A DNA stretch of 51,967 nucleotides from an uncultured Erysipelotrichaceae bacterium (lineage in GTDB: Bacteria; Bacillota_I; Bacilli_A; RF39; UBA660): contig CADAMI010000002.1 of assembly GCA_902788975.1 (NCBI GenBank), positions 1 to 51,967 on the forward strand, read 5' to 3'. This document shows, in pieces, positions 15,406-23,546 of this stretch. A model generated the notes under the pieces. It was not told the origin of the DNA, made no database searches, and worked only from the letters and a program-made list of their open reading frames with translations. The number at the start of each line of letters is the position of its first letter. The stretch's first letter is position 1. The position numbers and the translations under genes were made by a program.

Positions 15406-16491
15406 ATGAAGAAGTATAAGATAATCGTATTAATTCTTACGATAATACTTGCAGGAATTTTCCTTGTGGCTTTTTTATATAATTATAGTATATCAGCAGT
15501 ATCTAAAAATAATGAGCCGGTAGTTGTTGAGATAAAAGAAGGAAGTATCTACTCAATTGGAGATACATTGTATGAAAATAAACTTATTAGAAATACATTA
15601 ATATTTAAAATATATGTAAAATTAAATGGAGTTAAAGATTTAAAAGCTTCAACATACGAATTTAATCGTAATATGAAACTTAAGGAAATTATTTCAATGT
15701 TAGAAGAAGGTAATTCTTATAACCCAGATGAAGTAAGAATTACGTTTAAAGAAGGATTAAATGTTAGAAAGATTGCTAGGATTGTTGATGAAGAAACTAA
15801 TAATAGTTATGATGATTTTATAAATATAATGAGTGATACAGACTTTATTAATAGTTTAATTGATAAATATTGGTTTTTAACTGATAATATTAAGAATAGT
15901 AAAATATATTATCCGCTTGAAGGATATTTATTCCCTAATACATATGCTTTTTTAAATAAAGATGTTAGTGTAAAAGAAATTGTTATAACAATGTTAGATG
16001 AAACTAATAAACAATTAGAACCATATAAAAGTAAGATTGAAGAATTTACAAAAGATGGAGTGGTTGATAGCGTCCATAAATTTATGACATTAGCTTCAAT
16101 TGTTGAACTCGAGGGAGCTAGTGCTAATGATAGGGCAAGTGTGGCTGGAGTATTTTATAATCGTATTAAAGAAGGCTGGGTACTTGGTAGCGATGTAACA
16201 ACATACTACTACTTAAAGATTGATGATTTTAAACAATCATTAAATGGCAATCCTAATTTATATACTTGTGATAATGCTTATAACACAAGATGTACTAGTT
16301 TTGTTGGATTACCAGTTGGTCCAATATCTAATCCTGGCAAGGAATCAATTGAAGCAACAGCTAATTATACGAAACATAATTATTATTACTTTGTAGCTGA
16401 TTGTAAAGGAAAAACTTATTTAAGCAAAGATCCAACAGAGCATTATAATACAATACAAAGATTAAAAAATGAAGGTAATTGGTGTGTATAG
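15406..16491 (+). CDS. mltG: Endolytic murein transglycosylase MltG (YceG-like)
   Basis: This protein of about 361 aa is membrane-anchored by one N-terminal segment (about residues 5-27) with the catalytic domain outside. MltG cleaves nascent glycan strands and is linked to glycan chain termination. The catalytic Glu lies in L-A-S-I-V-E-L-E-G-A; other family signatures are L-E-G-Y-L-F-P-N-T-Y, GVFYNRI, S-D-V-T-T-Y-Y and G-L-P-V-G-P-I-S-N-P-G. A LysM-like segment lies near 45-100. ATG 15406 is preferred over TTG 15400 because GAGGAG (15391-15396) is well spaced. The gene ends the operon; in Bacillus yrrL holds the same place. Confidence 0.95.
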   Translation: MKKYKIIVLILTIILAGIFLVAFLYNYSISAVSKNNEPVVVEIKEGSIYSIGDTLYENKLIRNTLIFKIYVKLNGVKDLKASTYEFNRNMKLKEIISMLEEGNSYNPDEVRITFKEGLNVRKIARIVDEETNNSYDDFINIMSDTDFINSLIDKYWFLTDNIKNSKIYYPLEGYLFPNTYAFLNKDVSVKEIVITMLDETNKQLEPYKSKIEEFTKDGVVDSVHKFMTLASIVELEGASANDRASVAGVFYNRIKEGWVLGSDVTTYYYLKIDDFKQSLNGNPNLYTCDNAYNTRCTSFVGLPVGPISNPGKESIEATANYTKHNYYYFVADCKGKTYLSKDPTEHYNTIQRLKNEGNWCV

Positions 16492-16515
16492 AGGTTACAA
16501 AAGTAATCTCTTTTT
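16491..16515 (+). terminator. Terminator after mltG
   Basis: GAGGTTAC-AAAA-GTAATCTC hairpin overlapping the last base of the stop codon, followed by five Ts. Confidence 0.8.
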
Positions 16516-16550
16516 ATATTATATAGTTTTATACAATTATTGTAAAATTA

Positions 16551-16598
16551 AAATAACTGCTATAATTATTTAATGATAAATAAATATAGTAGTTACTT
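16551..16598. repeat. Imperfect 22-bp inverted repeat in the mltG-dinD gap
   Basis: Arms 16551-16572 and 16577-16598 are complementary except at about three positions, one of which can wobble, around an ATGA loop. The left arm contains TATAAT. A second terminator-like hairpin (AGATA...TATCT plus seven Ts) ends near 16672. The 285-nt gap contains no ORF I can support. A small RNA or a miniature element remnant is possible. Confidence 0.4.
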
Positions 16599-16705
16599 AA
16601 TATATGTTGATTAGATTTTTTTGTAAATATGTAGATATTAATAATCTGTTATTTATTGGTATCTTTTTTTAATATTTTGTAGAATTTAAGAATTTTGTAT
16701 TTTGA

Positions 16706-16733
16706 TTGACAAGATATATATTTCTGTTATTAT
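16706..16733 (+). promoter_or_regulatory. Promoter of dinD
   Basis: TTGACA (16706-16711), 16 nt, TATTAT (16728-16733). It lacks the ACATTTGTTTG element seen at other Bro-family genes in the window. Confidence 0.6.
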
Positions 16734-16776
16734 GTCTATACATTGGGAAAATAATTAATAGAAATGGAGAGATATA

Positions 16777-17580
16777 ATGAATGAGATAATAAAAAGTATT
16801 AGTGTATTTGAGAATATTAAGCATATTGATGAATTTGGTAGTGAATATTGGAGCGCAAGGGAGTTAAGTAAAGTACTTGAATATAGTGAGTATAGAAAAT
16901 TTATGTCTGTAATTAAGAAAGCTATGGTTTCATGTAATACTAGTTTGCAAAATGTTAATTATCATTTCGCCCAATCGGACGGAATGATAGATTTAGGGAA
17001 AGGTGCTAAAAGAAAAGTAAGCAATTATAAATTAAGTCGTTATGCTTGCTATCTAATAGTTCAAAATGCAGATAGCAAAAAAGAAATTGTTGCGCTTGGT
17101 CAAACATACTTTGCTATACAAACGAGAAAACAAGAATTAAGAGAAAAACAATATGATGAACTTAGTGAAGATGAAAAAAGATTTTATAATCGCGAATTAA
17201 CTAAAAAAGGAAATTACTCATTAAATCAAACAGCTAGAAATGCGGGAGTCAGAAACTTTGATAAATTTCATAATTATGGATATAAGGGTTTATATAATGG
17301 AGAGACGGCTAATGATATTGCTAAAAGAAAAGGACTTAGATATCGTGAAGATATACTTGATAATATGGGAAGTGATGAATTAATTGCTAATTTGTTTAGA
17401 ATATCCCAAACGGATCAAAAGTTAAAAAATGAAAATGTTATTGGTGAAAATAAGGCTAATATAGTTCATTATAATATGGGGAAAGATATAAGAAAATTTA
17501 TAGCTGGTCAAGGTGGAAAGATGCCAGAAGAATTACCAACACCTGAAAAAAGTTTAAAGGAATTAGAAAAAAGATTATAA
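16777..17580 (+). CDS. dinD: DinD-like DNA damage-inducible protein D
   Basis: This 267-aa protein matches DinD along its length. An N-terminal Bro-N domain (about 10-115) includes EYWSARELSKVLEY and DLGKGAKRKVSNYKLSRYAC, with A-Y/C-L-I-V-Q-N-A-D. The DinD-specific segment follows: SLNQTARNAGVRNFDKFHN, G-Y-K-G-L-Y-N-G-E-T-A-N-D-I and L-R-I/F-R-I-S-Q-T-D. E. coli DinD is SOS-induced and inhibits RecA-mediated strand exchange in vitro. GGAGAG precedes ATG 16777. It interrupts the usual mltG-trmR order, so it was probably acquired or moved there. It is more canonical than the Bro-N protein at 640. Confidence 0.9.
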   Translation: MNEIIKSISVFENIKHIDEFGSEYWSARELSKVLEYSEYRKFMSVIKKAMVSCNTSLQNVNYHFAQSDGMIDLGKGAKRKVSNYKLSRYACYLIVQNADSKKEIVALGQTYFAIQTRKQELREKQYDELSEDEKRFYNRELTKKGNYSLNQTARNAGVRNFDKFHNYGYKGLYNGETANDIAKRKGLRYREDILDNMGSDELIANLFRISQTDQKLKNENVIGENKANIVHYNMGKDIRKFIAGQGGKMPEELPTPEKSLKELEKRL

Positions 17581-17659
17581 ATCGATTGATGATCAATAAT
17601 AATATCTAGTAAAAAGAGATAGTTTATGCTATAATTTAAGTGTTCTTGAGGTGATTAAT

Positions 17660-18232
17660 ATGTTTAAAGATATGGAAGAATATGCAAAAGAAAATAGAGT
17701 GCCTATTATGTTACCTGATGGTATTGATTATTTATGTAATTATATAAAAGAACATAATATAAAGAGAATATTAGAAATAGGTAGTGCTATTGGATATTCT
17801 GCTATACGTATGGCTTCAGTTAGCGATGATATACATATTGCTACTATTGAAAAAGATGAAGTTAGATATAATGAGGCTGTTAAAAATATTAATAAATATA
17901 ATTTAGTTGATAGAATTAATATTATTTTAGATGATGCTTTAAATACTGTAATAGGTGGAGAATTTGATTTAATATTTATCGATGCATCTAAAGGTAATAA
18001 TATTAATTTCTTTAAGAAATATAGTGCTAATTTAGCTAAGTATGGTATAATAATCACCGATAATTTATTTTTTCATGGTCTTGTTAATGATGAATCTTTG
18101 ATTCAGACAAAAAATCAAAGAGGAATAGTTAGAAAAATCAAAGAGTTTATTAAGTTTTTAGATACAAATGAAGATTTTGTTACGGAATATATATCTGTTG
18201 GTGATGGAATAGCAATAAGTAAAAGAAAATAA
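17660..18232 (+). CDS. trmR: tRNA 5-hydroxyuridine methyltransferase (TrmR/YrrM-like O-methyltransferase)
   Basis: This 190-aa class I SAM methyltransferase has motif I as R-I-L-E-I-G-S-A-I-G-Y-S-A-I-R-M, then the acidic I-E-K-D-E loop and D-L-I-F-I-D-A-S-K, with a metal-binding D near I-I-T-D-N-L-F-F. B. subtilis TrmR (YrrM) makes 5-methoxyuridine at tRNA position 34. The two U32 proteins that would make the 5-hydroxyuridine precursor follow downstream, which supports the assignment over a catechol methyltransferase. GAGGTGAT (17648-17655) selects ATG 17660. Length is near the family norm. Confidence 0.85.
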   Translation: MFKDMEEYAKENRVPIMLPDGIDYLCNYIKEHNIKRILEIGSAIGYSAIRMASVSDDIHIATIEKDEVRYNEAVKNINKYNLVDRINIILDDALNTVIGGEFDLIFIDASKGNNINFFKKYSANLAKYGIIITDNLFFHGLVNDESLIQTKNQRGIVRKIKEFIKFLDTNEDFVTEYISVGDGIAISKRK

Positions 18233-18251
18233 TTGTTTAATGGTGGTTTTG

Positions 18252-19058
18252 GTGAAGATAATTAATGTTTATGATAAAAATAGTAATATTTTATGTCATG
18301 GTAAAAATGTATTTGATACGACAAAAAGATATTTATATAAATTTTCAAAAGAATATAGTGAATGCTATAACTATAATTTAGATGATTTATTATTATTTGA
18401 AGTTGACCGTATGACTGATGAGTCAATGTATGGTTACTATGATAGTGATGCTAATAAAATATTTTATATTGATAAAAACTCTTTAGGACATGAAATGTTT
18501 CATATGGCATCAAATGATATAGTAAATAATCAATATGCATTTGAGAGTAAGATGGATATTGAAACAGGTTTAATCGAAGGGATGACAGAGTATTTAGCAA
18601 TGAAGGCTTATGGACTTTCTAAACCTGAAAGTTATTTTTTTGAGGTTTTTTGTGTAACTATGCTTGAAGATATTCCTAATTTATTTAGACCATATTTTAT
18701 TCCTAATCATAAAGATTTTATTAATTTATTTCCTAACAGAAGAGATATTTATAGTTTGTTATATTCACTTAATGCTTATAATGATATTGAACTTGATTAT
18801 TTGGATTCAAAAAATAATGATAGTGATATTGCAATTGATCAAACGGTTTTAGTTGAGTCTATTCAAGATACCCTTAATAGTTTGATTACTATTGAATTAT
18901 CAGTAGAAAATGATCAAAAGAAATTAAAACTATATGGTAATAAATTTATGGATTACTTGAGTAGTGATTTTGTTAGACATATACTTAAAGATTTATATCC
19001 AGGATATTTAGGATATGCGGAAGAACTAGTAAAGAAAAAGATTAGAAAAAAGAGGTAA
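18252..19058 (+). CDS. HExxH putative zinc metalloprotease of unknown family
   Basis: This protein of about 268 aa contains L-G-H-E-M-F-H-M-A (HExxH) followed about 30 residues later by G-L-I-E-G-M-T-E-Y-L-A, a gluzincin-like third ligand region (E in I-E-G). No signal peptide or membrane segment is visible, so it is probably cytoplasmic. Substrate is unknown. The start is uncertain: GTG 18252 has GGTGG in front, while ATG 18240 lacks a ribosome binding site. It lies between trmR and the U32 genes and breaks an order otherwise like Bacillus yrrM-yrrN-yrrO. A second unrelated HExxH protein is at 36579. Confidence 0.6.
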   Translation: MKIINVYDKNSNILCHGKNVFDTTKRYLYKFSKEYSECYNYNLDDLLLFEVDRMTDESMYGYYDSDANKIFYIDKNSLGHEMFHMASNDIVNNQYAFESKMDIETGLIEGMTEYLAMKAYGLSKPESYFFEVFCVTMLEDIPNLFRPYFIPNHKDFINLFPNRRDIYSLLYSLNAYNDIELDYLDSKNNDSDIAIDQTVLVESIQDTLNSLITIELSVENDQKKLKLYGNKFMDYLSSDFVRHILKDLYPGYLGYAEELVKKKIRKKR

Positions 19059-19063
19059 TAATT

Positions 19064-19873
19064 ATGAAATTGATTGTTAGTGCTAATTCAAGAAAACATT
19101 TAAATAGTTTATTAGAAAAAAATATTGATGGAGTAATATTATCGATTGATAAGTTATCTGTCAATGATTCTTTTTATATAAATGTAGATGATTTAGTTGA
19201 TCTAGATTTTAAAGATAAGGAAGTATTTGTTAGTTTAAATAAACTTATGCATAATGGAGATTTAGATTATTTAAGAACTGTTTTATCTAAATTAAGAGAT
19301 AAGTGTGTTAGAATTATGTTTTATGATATGGCAGTATATAATATAGCAAAAGAATATGATATGGTAGATAAATTAGTAATTTGTCAGGATCATTTAAATG
19401 CAAGTGTACTTTCTAATAAGTTTTATTTAAATAGAGGAATAAAATCTAGTTATGTTACATCTGATATAACTAAGGATGAACTTTTAGAAATAAAAGATAA
19501 GAGTGGAATGGAAATATTCTTTTTAGGATATGGATATGCTCCCATCTTTTATTCAAGAAGATATTTAATTAGTAATTATTTAAAATATATTGATGAAAAT
19601 AATGATGGTAAAAAGTATGAAATAGTTAGTGATACAGGTGTTGTATATCCAATAGATGAAGAAAAGTTTGGAACTACTATTTATACGGAAAAACCAATTA
19701 ATTTAATTAATTATTTGGATGAATTAGATAAAATTGATTATTTGGTTTTAAAGAGTAACAAAATAGATGATTCCGAATTTAATAAGATGGTCGATAAATT
19801 TATTAATAGAGAACATATTGATAATGAATATATTGGATTTTTTAATAAAAAGACAATATATAAAGTAAAGTAG
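19064..19873 (+). CDS. Peptidase U32-like protein, TrhP1/YrrN type
   Basis: This 269-aa protein is a short member of the U32 (YrrN) group. A TIM-barrel-like order is visible: V-I-L-S-I-D-K-L-S near 25, V-F-V-S-L-N-K-L near 52, a conserved D-M-A-V-Y-N and V-I-C-Q-D-H-L-N-A-S. It lacks the cysteine cluster of the larger partner. In Bacillus, TrhP1 and TrhP2 are both used for prephenate-dependent 5-hydroxylation of U34 in tRNA. The larger U32 gene starts 8 nt downstream. Identity rests partly on context, so the symbol is left empty. Confidence 0.75.
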   Translation: MKLIVSANSRKHLNSLLEKNIDGVILSIDKLSVNDSFYINVDDLVDLDFKDKEVFVSLNKLMHNGDLDYLRTVLSKLRDKCVRIMFYDMAVYNIAKEYDMVDKLVICQDHLNASVLSNKFYLNRGIKSSYVTSDITKDELLEIKDKSGMEIFFLGYGYAPIFYSRRYLISNYLKYIDENNDGKKYEIVSDTGVVYPIDEEKFGTTIYTEKPINLINYLDELDKIDYLVLKSNKIDDSEFNKMVDKFINREHIDNEYIGFFNKKTIYKVK

Positions 19874-19880
19874 GTGAAGT

Positions 19881-21074
19881 ATGAAAAAAGTAGAGTTACT
19901 TGCTCCAGCTGGTAATTTAGAGAGGTTAAAAATTGCTTTGTTATATGGAGCAGATGCTGTATATTTTGGCGGTAGAAACTATAGTTTAAGAGCGAATGCT
20001 AAAAATTTAGATATTAGTGAGATAGATGAAGCTTGTAAATATGCCCATAATTTAGGTAAAAAAGTATATGTAACAGTCAATATTGTTTTTCATACTGAAG
20101 ATACTTTAGGAATTACTGATTATCTAAAAGATTTAGAAAAATGTGGCGTAGATGCGATAATTGTATCTGATCCATTGATTATAGATGTAATTCATGATAA
20201 TAAGATAAATATTCCAATACATATTTCAACACAATATTCAAGTGTTAATATAGAAACAGTTAAATTTTGGAAGTCTTTAGGAGTAGAAAGAGTTGTTTTA
20301 GGTAGAGAATGTAGTCGGGATGAAATAAAAGAGATTATTGATAAAACAGGTGTTGAAATAGAAACATTTATCCATGGAGCAATGTGTTCAAGCTATTCAG
20401 GTAGATGTGTTTTATCTAATTATTTTACGAATAGAGATGCTAATCGTGGTGGATGTGCACAGATATGTCGATGGAATTTTGATTTAATTAAAGATGGCAA
20501 AAAGCTAGATAATGATATTAAATTTACGATGTGTTCAAAAGATTTATGTATGTTAGAGTATTTAACTGATATGATAGATATTGGAATAAAAAGTTTAAAA
20601 GTTGAAGGAAGAATGCGTAGTATTTATTATATAGCTGTTGTTATTAATAATTATCGTAGAGCAATTGATGACTATTATAATGGTACTTTAACTGATGAAA
20701 ATTTGAGAATGTATCGTCATGAACTTGATAAGGTAGCAAATAGAGATAATGTAGCACAGTTTTATAATAAATTTCCGGGTATGGATGAACAATATTTCTT
20801 AGGGAGAGATGAGGTAAGTAATCAAGAATTTTTAGGTATCGTAGATGATTATGATGGGGAATATGTAACAGTCATTTCTAAGAATTTCTTTAAACCTGGT
20901 GATAAAGTAGAAATAATATCGCCAGATAGAGAAACATTTAGTTTTATATTGGGTGAAATTTATGATGAAGATGGAAATGTATTAGATGCAAGCAGACATC
21001 CAGAAAATAGGGTTAAATTTAAGTTAGATAAAGAAGTTAAAAGATTTGATATGTTAAGGAGTTATGAACTATAA
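19881..21074 (+). CDS. Peptidase U32 family tRNA hydroxylation protein (TrhP2/YrrO type)
   Basis: This 397-aa protein has all U32 signatures. The start is K-V-E-L-L-A-P-A-G-N-L-E-R-L-K with G-A-D-A-V-Y-F-G-G, and H-I-S-T-Q-Y-S follows. The cysteine cluster begins at M-C-S-S-Y-S-G-R-C and continues in RGGCAQICRW. C-S-K-D-L-C-M-L and K-V-E-G-R-M-R-S complete the set. U32 proteins of this group (TrhP/YegQ) carry out prephenate-dependent 5-hydroxyuridine formation at tRNA wobble position 34, the substrate of TrmR. TAGGTGA precedes ATG 19881. It closes the trmR cluster. Older 'collagenase' annotations are probably misleading. Confidence 0.88.
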   Translation: MKKVELLAPAGNLERLKIALLYGADAVYFGGRNYSLRANAKNLDISEIDEACKYAHNLGKKVYVTVNIVFHTEDTLGITDYLKDLEKCGVDAIIVSDPLIIDVIHDNKINIPIHISTQYSSVNIETVKFWKSLGVERVVLGRECSRDEIKEIIDKTGVEIETFIHGAMCSSYSGRCVLSNYFTNRDANRGGCAQICRWNFDLIKDGKKLDNDIKFTMCSKDLCMLEYLTDMIDIGIKSLKVEGRMRSIYYIAVVINNYRRAIDDYYNGTLTDENLRMYRHELDKVANRDNVAQFYNKFPGMDEQYFLGRDEVSNQEFLGIVDDYDGEYVTVISKNFFKPGDKVEIISPDRETFSFILGEIYDEDGNVLDASRHPENRVKFKLDKEVKRFDMLRSYEL

Positions 21075-21104
21075 AAAATAGTTCTAAGAAAATAAAAAAT
21101 ATAC

Positions 21105-21133
21105 TTGACAAAATTATAAATAACTAGTAAAAT
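21105..21133 (+). promoter_or_regulatory. Promoter of greA-tig
   Basis: TTGACA (21105-21110), 17 nt, TAAAAT (21128-21133); transcription would begin near 21140. Confidence 0.7.
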
Positions 21134-21160
21134 GTTGAAATGTTAAAAGAGGTGAAGAAA

Positions 21161-21628
21161 GTGAGCAATAAAGTATATTTAACAAATGAAGGCTTTTTAG
21201 AAATAGAAGAAGAATTAAATCACTTAAAGGAGGTTAAAAGACCAGAAGTTATTAAAGCATTAAAAGATGCTAGGGCTTTAGGTGATCTATCAGAAAATGC
21301 TGACTATGATGCAGCTAGAAATGAGCAAGCACAAGTAGAAGGAAGAATTAAAGAGTTAGAACAACTACTTGAAAAAGCTGAATTAATTGAAAAACAAGAT
21401 ACAGATAAAGTTGGTTTAGGCGCAACAGTAACTATTAAATATATCGATGATGACGATGATGTTGAAGAATATCGTATTGTTGGTTCTAAAGAAGCTGATC
21501 CATCTAATGATAAAATTTCTAATGAAAGTCCACTTGCTAAAGCAGTAATGGGACATAAAGTTGGCGAAGTTTGTGTTGTTGAAAGTCCAAATGGCAATTA
21601 CAATGTAGAAATAATGGAAATTAAGTAA
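21161..21628 (+). CDS. greA: Transcription elongation factor GreA
   Basis: This 155-aa protein rescues backtracked RNA polymerase by stimulating transcript cleavage. The N-terminal coiled coil includes L-G-D-L-S-E-N-A-D-Y-D-A-A, with the D/E tip residues that reach the active site. The C-terminal FKBP-like domain ends G-H-K-V-G-E-V and a short strand. GTG 21161 is the best start because AGAGGTGA lies at 21148-21155; an upstream ATG at 21140 is at the predicted transcription start. The operon partner tig follows after 10 nt. In Bacillus udk sits between trhP2 and greA; it is missing here. Confidence 0.95.
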   Translation: MSNKVYLTNEGFLEIEEELNHLKEVKRPEVIKALKDARALGDLSENADYDAARNEQAQVEGRIKELEQLLEKAELIEKQDTDKVGLGATVTIKYIDDDDDVEEYRIVGSKEADPSNDKISNESPLAKAVMGHKVGEVCVVESPNGNYNVEIMEIK

Positions 21629-21638
21629 GGAGTTAATA

Positions 21639-22907
21639 ATGAAACAAGAATTTAGTTTGGTTGTAAAAGGAAAAGAATGGGTTGAATTACAAGATGAAGC
21701 ATTTGAAAAAGTAAATAAAAAAGCTAAAATCGATGGCTTTAGACCTGGTAAAGCACCTAGAAGTGCTTATGAAAAGAAATATGGTAAACAAGATATTTTA
21801 TTCGAAGCAGCTGATATGGCTATAAAGAAAGAATATGAAAGATTATTAACTAAAGAAAAAGTTATGCCAGTTATTGAACCAAAGGTAGACTTAGTTAAAT
21901 GTGATGATAACGAATTAGAAGTCAAATTTATATTTGTTTTAGAACCAAAGGTAGAACTTGGTAAATATACAAATTTAGGTGTTAAGAAAGAAAAAGTAAA
22001 GGTTACAAAAGAAGAAATAGATCATCGTATTCATCATTTGCTTGAAGATTATGCTGAAATGATTGTTAAAGATGGTAAAGTTGAAAATGGAGATACAGCT
22101 ATTATCGATTTTAAAGGATTAAAAGATGGGGTAGCGTTCGATGGTGGAACAGCTGAAAATTATTCTTTAACAATTGGAAGTAATACATTTATTCCTGGAT
22201 TTGAAGATGCTTTAATTGGTATGAGTAAGGGAGAAGAAAAGGATATTGATTTAACTTTCCCAGAAGATTATATGGCAGAAGAATTAAAAGGTCAAAAAGT
22301 AGTATTTAAAGTAAAAGTAAATGAAATAAAGACAAGAGTAGTACCTAAACTAGATAAAGATTTCTTTGATGACTTAGGTATGGAAGGCGTTACTAATAAA
22401 GAAGAATTAGAACATGAAGTTAAGCATGAAATTGAACATCAAAAAGAACACGAAATGGAACATGTTTATGAAGAAAAATGTTTAGAAGCAGCATCTGAAA
22501 ATATGAAAGTGGAAATATGTGATGAACTTATTGATGACGAAGTAGAGCATATGTATAACGAATTTATGCAAAGAATGGCTATGCAAGGCGTTAGTGAAGA
22601 AATGTATTTTCAATATACTAAGGCTAAAAAAGAAGATATTACTAGTCAAATGAAAGAAGATGCTTTAAAGAGACTTAAATATCGTTATTTACTTAAAGAA
22701 ATTATTAATGTAGAAAAAATTAAGGTTACTGATAAAGAAGCAAAAGCCAGAGTTAAAGAAATGGCAAGTATGTATCAAGTAGATGAGGATACTATTTTAA
22801 AGGATGTAAGTTTAGAAAATATTAAATTTGATTTGATGTATACCAAGGCTTTAGAAATTGTTACTAATAACGAAGAAAAGAAAACAACAAAGAAAGAAGA
22901 AAAGTAG
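21639..22907 (+). CDS. tig: Trigger factor (ribosome-associated chaperone and prolyl isomerase)
   Basis: This 422-aa chaperone binds nascent chains at the ribosome exit tunnel. The ribosome-binding signature D-G-F-R-P-G-K-A-P is at about 33-41. The FKBP-type PPIase domain (about 145-240) shows G-D-T-A-I-I-D-F-K-G, I-P-G-F-E-D-A-L-I-G-M and F-P-E-D-Y. A helical C-terminal domain ends in a lysine-rich tail. Length is close to the family norm. AAGGAG precedes ATG 21639. It is co-transcribed with greA and closed by a terminator at 22914. Confidence 0.97.
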   Translation: MKQEFSLVVKGKEWVELQDEAFEKVNKKAKIDGFRPGKAPRSAYEKKYGKQDILFEAADMAIKKEYERLLTKEKVMPVIEPKVDLVKCDDNELEVKFIFVLEPKVELGKYTNLGVKKEKVKVTKEEIDHRIHHLLEDYAEMIVKDGKVENGDTAIIDFKGLKDGVAFDGGTAENYSLTIGSNTFIPGFEDALIGMSKGEEKDIDLTFPEDYMAEELKGQKVVFKVKVNEIKTRVVPKLDKDFFDDLGMEGVTNKEELEHEVKHEIEHQKEHEMEHVYEEKCLEAASENMKVEICDELIDDEVEHMYNEFMQRMAMQGVSEEMYFQYTKAKKEDITSQMKEDALKRLKYRYLLKEIINVEKIKVTDKEAKARVKEMASMYQVDEDTILKDVSLENIKFDLMYTKALEIVTNNEEKKTTKKEEK

Positions 22908-22913
22908 TTTATT

Positions 22914-22944
22914 AGACTGTCAATTTAAATTGATAGTCTTTTAT
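22914..22944 (+). terminator. Terminator after tig
   Basis: AGACTGTCAAT...ATTGATAGTCT hairpin (22914-22939) followed by TTTTATTTT. Confidence 0.8.
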
Positions 22945-23003
22945 TTTGCTTACTGGTGTGGTATACTTTAATAAATGCTAAATATAATTAAAGGAGTGAT
23001 ATT

Positions 23004-23519
23004 ATGGCAGGAAATTTAGCGCATACATTGGTAGAAGCTTTTAGTGGATTAACAAGTTTAAAATTTGGGAAAGAATTAATTGTTTTTATTATTTCTTTAA
23101 TGCCAATATTAGAACTTCGAGGAGGTTTAATTGCAGCTTCTTTACTCGGCCTTAGTGCTGTTAAAAGTTTTGTTATTTGTTTTATAGGAAATATTATTCC
23201 CATTCCATTTATTTTATGGTTAATTACACCAATATTTAATTATTTAAAGAAAACTAAATTATTTAAAGGTATAGTTACTAAACTAGAAAATAGAGCTATG
23301 AATAAGAAGGAACAGATAGAGAAAATGCAATATATTGGGCTTTTGCTATTTGTTGGGATTCCAATTCCTGGAACGGGTGCTTGGATGGGTTGTTTAATCG
23401 CGGCTTTACTAAATATGGAAAAGAAAAAAGCTATGCTATATGCAATACTTGGGGTGATAATGGCTGGAATTATTATGCTACTATTCTCTTATGGAATACT
23501 TGACAAAATAGTGCACTAA
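23004..23519 (+). CDS. Small multi-drug export family membrane protein (COG2426)
   Basis: This 171-aa integral membrane protein shows the family core L-P-I-L-E-L-R-G-G-L-I-A-A-S and a second half V-G-I-P-I-P-G-T-G-A-W-M-G-C-L-I-A-A. About four to five membrane segments can be seen. The family is named after a weak drug-export phenotype and is related in fold to DedA/SNARE-associated proteins; the true substrate is unknown. AAGGAG precedes ATG 23004. Its downstream neighbour is a DUF3419-like gene after a 27-nt gap. Confidence 0.85.
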   Translation: MAGNLAHTLVEAFSGLTSLKFGKELIVFIISLMPILELRGGLIAASLLGLSAVKSFVICFIGNIIPIPFILWLITPIFNYLKKTKLFKGIVTKLENRAMNKKEQIEKMQYIGLLLFVGIPIPGTGAWMGCLIAALLNMEKKKAMLYAILGVIMAGIIMLLFSYGILDKIVH

Positions 23520-23546
23520 TCATATAATATCACCTTGGTGGTTTAT

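Noticed and set aside
21061-21090. Terminator after the second U32 gene (GAACTAT-AAAAA-ATAGTTC)
   Set aside because: The hairpin is short and no T-run follows on the plus strand; not called as a terminator.
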